Below are positions 61,061-64,000 of a stretch of DNA of 64,000 bases, one piece after another (within the stretch, counting starts at the first letter, position 1; each line of letters opens with the position of its first letter). A model generated the notes under the pieces. It saw only the letters and a program-made list of their open reading frames with translations, did no database searches and was not told the DNA's origin. The stretch covers positions 1 through 64,000 of the forward strand of contig JAIYAP010000003.1 in assembly GCA_027488935.1 (NCBI GenBank), written 5' to 3'. The stretch comes from Saprospiraceae bacterium (GTDB lineage Bacteria > Bacteroidota > Bacteroidia > Chitinophagales > Saprospiraceae). The position numbers were made by a program, and so were the translations under genes.

Positions 61061-61783
61061 TTATGCACTATATGCATTGTTAGGCACAAGCCTTTTATAT
61101 TTTGATTTGTTTACTAGTTCATTATTAATTAAAGTATCAACTTCTACTGTCTCTTTATCTATCTCATTTTCTCTAAATTCAACTTTATTCTTTTTGATTA
61201 AACTTGAATGCATCAAGTTAATTATCAAATATTTTTCTTCAATCAAAAAACTGAATCTTATTGGGTCTTTCAAATTATTTCTAATCTTTAAATCTTTATA
61301 ACCATAAGCAACTGTAGCATCAGAACCCAAGGGCGTAAAACGAGTTTCATCAGTATAAATATCAACAGAATGACTATGTCTTTCGAGGATTTCAAGATTG
61401 GCATGTAAACTTATGTAGTATATAAGACCAGATAATTGGCAAAGTCCACCTCCTAAAGAATCTTTCAAGTTGCCATTAACTAAAGAACGGCTTTTAACAA
61501 ACCCTTTACTTTTTGATGGATTACCTATAGTATGCCAAAAAGAGAAAATTTCATTTGGGTTAATTTGAATAGATTCTATGTATTTTATAGCTATTAACAA
61601 GTTCTTCATTTTTGCTTCATTGGGTTTTAATTCCTGTTGCAATTTTAAAGTAATCGTTAAGCTATTTAAATGGTGCTTTTTTTTGGCAAAGAAGAAGTAT
61701 TGTCCGTTAATTACACTGAGCACTATTCTCTTTGTTAAGTGAAGCCTTACCTTAATATAATATGGAATAATCCTTTTTATCAT
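61061..61783 (-). CDS. VanW family protein
   Basis: A 240-aa protein with the VanW core NPNEIFSFWHTIGNPSKSKG and SLGGGLCQLSGLIYYISLHA, then ILERHSHSVDIYT. VanW is a vancomycin-cluster accessory of unknown activity; relatives occur widely outside resistance loci and none of vanA, vanH or vanX is here. Base composition is much more AT-rich than neighbours, with many ATA, TTA and AAA codons. It overlaps the upstream methyltransferase by 4 bases (ATGA), so they are one operon. Confidence 0.85.
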   Translation of the reverse strand: MIKRIIPYYIKVRLHLTKRIVLSVINGQYFFFAKKKHHLNSLTITLKLQQELKPNEAKMKNLLIAIKYIESIQINPNEIFSFWHTIGNPSKSKGFVKSRSLVNGNLKDSLGGGLCQLSGLIYYISLHANLEILERHSHSVDIYTDETRFTPLGSDATVAYGYKDLKIRNNLKDPIRFSFLIEEKYLIINLMHSSLIKKNKVEFRENEIDKETVEVDTLINNELVNKSKYKRLVPNNAYSA

Positions 61784-62454
61784 TTCTTTCTTAGAATAAA
61801 AATAAGATGAGAACTATATTCTTTTAAAAATGATTTACTCATTAAACTATCCAATCTAACAATTATTTTCCTAAAATTTTTAGGAATAAGATGAATCGGA
61901 AAAAATGCTGTGCCGTAGTAAGAAATTAATTCCCATTCTGAACTTGTTAGTTTTTTTAATAAACTAACGCTTATTTGGTTCGCTCCATGCCAGTTAGAAC
62001 TATTATAACCTGTAAGTTTTCTCCTTTTTTCAGAAGGAATATCAAAAATAAAATAGCCTCCTTTTTTTAATACCCTGTTCACTTCGCAAAGCACTTTACT
62101 CATATTACTAACTTTTAAATGCATGAATAAATGAAAAGAGATAACATTATCAAAAAATGAATCTTGAAATGATAGATGTTCAGCATCTTCAATTGAGATT
62201 TTCTTTAGTGGATATTTATTTTTTGAGACTTCGACCATTTTGTTACTAATGTCAATTCCGTAATCCGCGTATTTTAGAAATCTACCCGTACCACATGCTA
62301 TGTCTAGATTAAACGCCGTTTCATTTTCATTCAGATACTTTATTAATATTTCGTCCTCTTGTTTATGAATATATTGCCCATAAGAATTACTAAATCTATC
62401 AATATCATAGTCTCTTGCTAAGTCATTATAATATTTTACAATATCTTCTTTCAT
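61780..62454 (-). CDS. Class I SAM-dependent methyltransferase
   Basis: A 224-aa methyltransferase with motif I LDIACGTGRFLKYADYGIDI and VLKKGGYFIFDIP as the later conserved region. Substrate is unknown. Like the VanW gene it overlaps, it is clearly AT-rich (Lys, Ile, Asn, Tyr and Phe abundant), unlike flanking genes. This suggests the pair arrived together by transfer, perhaps modifying a glycolipid or peptidoglycan-related molecule, which is inference. Confidence 0.85.
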   Translation of the reverse strand: MKEDIVKYYNDLARDYDIDRFSNSYGQYIHKQEDEILIKYLNENETAFNLDIACGTGRFLKYADYGIDISNKMVEVSKNKYPLKKISIEDAEHLSFQDSFFDNVISFHLFMHLKVSNMSKVLCEVNRVLKKGGYFIFDIPSEKRRKLTGYNSSNWHGANQISVSLLKKLTSSEWELISYYGTAFFPIHLIPKNFRKIIVRLDSLMSKSFLKEYSSHLIFILRKK

Positions 62455-62544
62455 GTATCTTTTTGTCTTAAGGTTGTGCCTAAAGGTTTGTGTATGAATA
62501 GTAGTGGGTTTCTACTTACCCCGCGCTTTTTCATAAAATCAAAC

Positions 62545-62597
62545 GCAAGTGAGCAGTAAATGTACAAAATTGTACAATTCCGCCCACTTGCTTTTTT
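62545..62597. terminator. Double inverted repeat with T-tail
   Basis: GCAAGTG (62545-62551) and CACTTGC (62585-62591) enclose a second stem, TGTACAA-AA-TTGTACA (62561-62576), followed by TTTTTTC on the plus strand. It separates the DUF3472 gene from the methyltransferase gene and bounds the AT-rich pair on its right side. Confidence 0.65.
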
Positions 62598-62671
62598 CTT
62601 TTGAGCGCTAAGTGTTATTAATTATAGGGGATTTGTAGAGGCTGGTTCGGCACGCGCTACAAACATGGATC

Positions 62672-63958
62672 CTATGGCAATTTACCAAAATCGATCTTGG
62701 GCATTGCGCCTTTGGAGGGGCGGGTAAACTTCGTATTGAGCTTGGTATTCGCATTAAAAAAACCGCCATTTTTAAGAAAAAAGTGGTCGCCTTCCACGCC
62801 GCCGTCGAAATCGACCCGAAACCTTCTTTCCGCATTGATATCACCGGTCAGTTTCGCCTTGGACAGCGCGATCCAATTCCCTTTGGTATCGCAGGCCCAT
62901 TGGTTATTCAAGTATAGTTTTCTGGACACATTCCCGTTGGCGGGTTCAAAAATTTCCAGAAAAGAATGCGCATGTTGGTACCAGGTATCGGTTTGGGGGC
63001 GTAAAAAAGAGGCAATCAGGAGCCATTGGCCGGTCTTCGAATCCATGAAATAAGCCGTGTAAATGGTGTTGCCCTTTCCATCCGGCTCCACGGAATTGAG
63101 GAATTTATACACCGTACCCGGTTTCCAGGGATAAACCAAATAGCTCTGTCCGCCCGAGCCTTCATTTCCAAATTCTCCGATATGAACCCCCTTGCCTTTT
63201 TTCAGCAAACGAATTTTTTGCGCTTCCGGAATGGTCGTTGGATCATCCGTTTCAAAAGGACTCCAAACGGAAAACAAGATCTTTCTTTCGGTGGATGAAT
63301 TGCGTTGGATCCCAAAATAGCCTTCGCCAAAGCCATTGGCCATGTAATAGGAGCCGATCGGGTCATCGCCTTCAGGAACCGTCAATTCATTGTAAAACCA
63401 TTTGATGGTGGTGTTTTCCGGGAATTCATATCCCAAATGGACCGAAGGACCTCTTCTGCCGAAGTGAAAGTTATTATCTTTATTGTCAGGCACATAATTG
63501 ACTTTTATCGGATCCTTGTGCCGAATCTGCAGTTCCTGGATGCGGGCAAAATTGGCACCGCTTTTTCGGATACCCTGAAGTTTTATGACATTGTAGCCTT
63601 CGAGGGAGCTACTACCCAGCTCAATTTTCCGGTCGCCGGCTTTCAGATTGTACTCCTTGGTGGCGCCATTCACTGAAATCGACAGGGTGCTGTTGCCCGT
63701 TTGTTTGATCAGCGGAAGCACCAATTGTACGGGCTGCGCGGTTTGGAGCGAAAAGTAAATGGCAAATACAGTATTTTTATTGCTCCAGTTTTCAATGCCA
63801 TTGTCTGTAATTTCCTCTTCAGAATTGGGGGATACTTGAAAGGCATTGCCGCCCAAAGGGATGCTCACTTGTTGTGCCTGGGCAAGTGGGAGCTTGCTTA
63901 GGCAGCAGATGGCCAGCAGCAGTGTAAGATGGGAGGGACAGATGGTGGGTAATTTCAT
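62672..63958 (-). CDS. Secreted DUF3472/DUF5077-type protein
   Basis: A 428-aa protein with a signal peptide (ending LPLAQAQ). The first ~130 residues match the DUF5077 beta-sandwich (IPLGGNAFQVSPNSEEEITD ... GIENWSNKNTVFAIYFSLQT). The rest fits DUF3472 (GPSVHLGYEFPENTTIKWFY, YYMANGFGEGYFGIQ, ILFSVWSPFETDDP). Both domains are typically secreted proteins of Bacteroidota with unknown activity, thought to bind or act on carbohydrates. It has no T9SS tail. Confidence 0.8.
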   Translation of the reverse strand: MKLPTICPSHLTLLLAICCLSKLPLAQAQQVSIPLGGNAFQVSPNSEEEITDNGIENWSNKNTVFAIYFSLQTAQPVQLVLPLIKQTGNSTLSISVNGATKEYNLKAGDRKIELGSSSLEGYNVIKLQGIRKSGANFARIQELQIRHKDPIKVNYVPDNKDNNFHFGRRGPSVHLGYEFPENTTIKWFYNELTVPEGDDPIGSYYMANGFGEGYFGIQRNSSTERKILFSVWSPFETDDPTTIPEAQKIRLLKKGKGVHIGEFGNEGSGGQSYLVYPWKPGTVYKFLNSVEPDGKGNTIYTAYFMDSKTGQWLLIASFLRPQTDTWYQHAHSFLEIFEPANGNVSRKLYLNNQWACDTKGNWIALSKAKLTGDINAERRFRVDFDGGVEGDHFFLKNGGFFNANTKLNTKFTRPSKGAMPKIDFGKLP

Positions 63959-64000
63959 GTTGGTAAAAGTAATTTTAGTGGTGACATCTCGGTTTGAGTT

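Noticed and set aside
61061-61783. VanW gene as evidence of vancomycin resistance
   Set aside because: No vanA, vanH, vanX or vanS/R genes are nearby, and VanW is not itself a resistance enzyme.

Overview
The window reads as chromosomal DNA of a member of the Bacteroidota, most likely from or near the Saprospiraceae. The evidence is type IX secretion (T9SS) sorting domains on several exported proteins (type A on the GH5-like and 765-aa proteins, type B/CHU_C on the 1766-aa repeat protein), -7 promoter elements of the form TAnnTTTG, a hybrid two-component regulator with an AraC output, a GWxTD protein, and the carboxyspermidine route to polyamines. Genus is inferred only. I see no rRNA, tRNA, CRISPR array, prophage or plasmid functions.

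Layout. 1-8.7 kb: the end of an unknown gene, a LolA-like secreted protein, a 1048-aa sortilin/BNR-repeat protein, a small orphan protein, a Fic enzyme, a GyrI-like protein and an unusual SRPBCC-VOC-VOC-SRPBCC fusion. 8.7-16.9 kb: a T9SS-exported GH5-like glycosidase, an AAA ATPase followed by a wrecked DUF3226/TOPRIM partner, two small uncharacterised genes, an XRE regulator with a large inverted-repeat operator, a RAYT transposase in a field of REP palindromes, a DEAD-box helicase and an arginyltransferase-like protein. 17.1-26.7 kb: carboxyspermidine dehydrogenase, a response regulator, YidD, a Cys/Met-metabolism PLP enzyme, a DUF6438 lipoprotein, a GT87-like glycosyltransferase, GtrA, Kup, SlyD and an ATP-grasp protein. 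26.9-37.1 kb: two giant exported proteins (1513 and 1766 aa). 37.2-49.7 kb: threonine aldolase, YidC, carboxyspermidine decarboxylase, a 43-aa membrane peptide, a POT peptide transporter, a small secreted protein, a GWxTD protein, an M28 peptidase, a vanadium haloperoxidase-like lipoprotein and a deaminase. 49.9-54.1 kb: a TetR/membrane-protein pair with twin operators, a PNPOx-like protein, and a YHS-OsmC-MarR operon beside an AhpD-like gene, both carrying the same operator. 54.4-64 kb: a hybrid sensor kinase/regulator, a T9SS-exported protein, an AT-rich VanW + methyltransferase pair and a DUF3472 protein.

How genes work together. The dehydrogenase at 17.2 kb and decarboxylase at 40.3 kb are consecutive enzymes of carboxyspermidine-type polyamine synthesis although 22 kb apart. 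YidC and YidD both serve inner-membrane protein insertion. The AhpD-like, YHS, OsmC and MarR genes look like one redox/peroxide regulon, because ATGTT-N3-AACAT sites lie before both transcription units. The TetR gene and its downstream membrane gene share an identical operator.

The most striking non-genic signal is repetitive DNA tied to gene ends: heptamer arrays (GTGATAA, CATCACT, GGTGTTC), GTAGGG-headed palindromes that supply the TAG stop codons of two genes, REP hairpins translated in frame inside the RAYT gene, and a ~93-bp dispersed repeat present twice in inverted orientation 34 kb apart.
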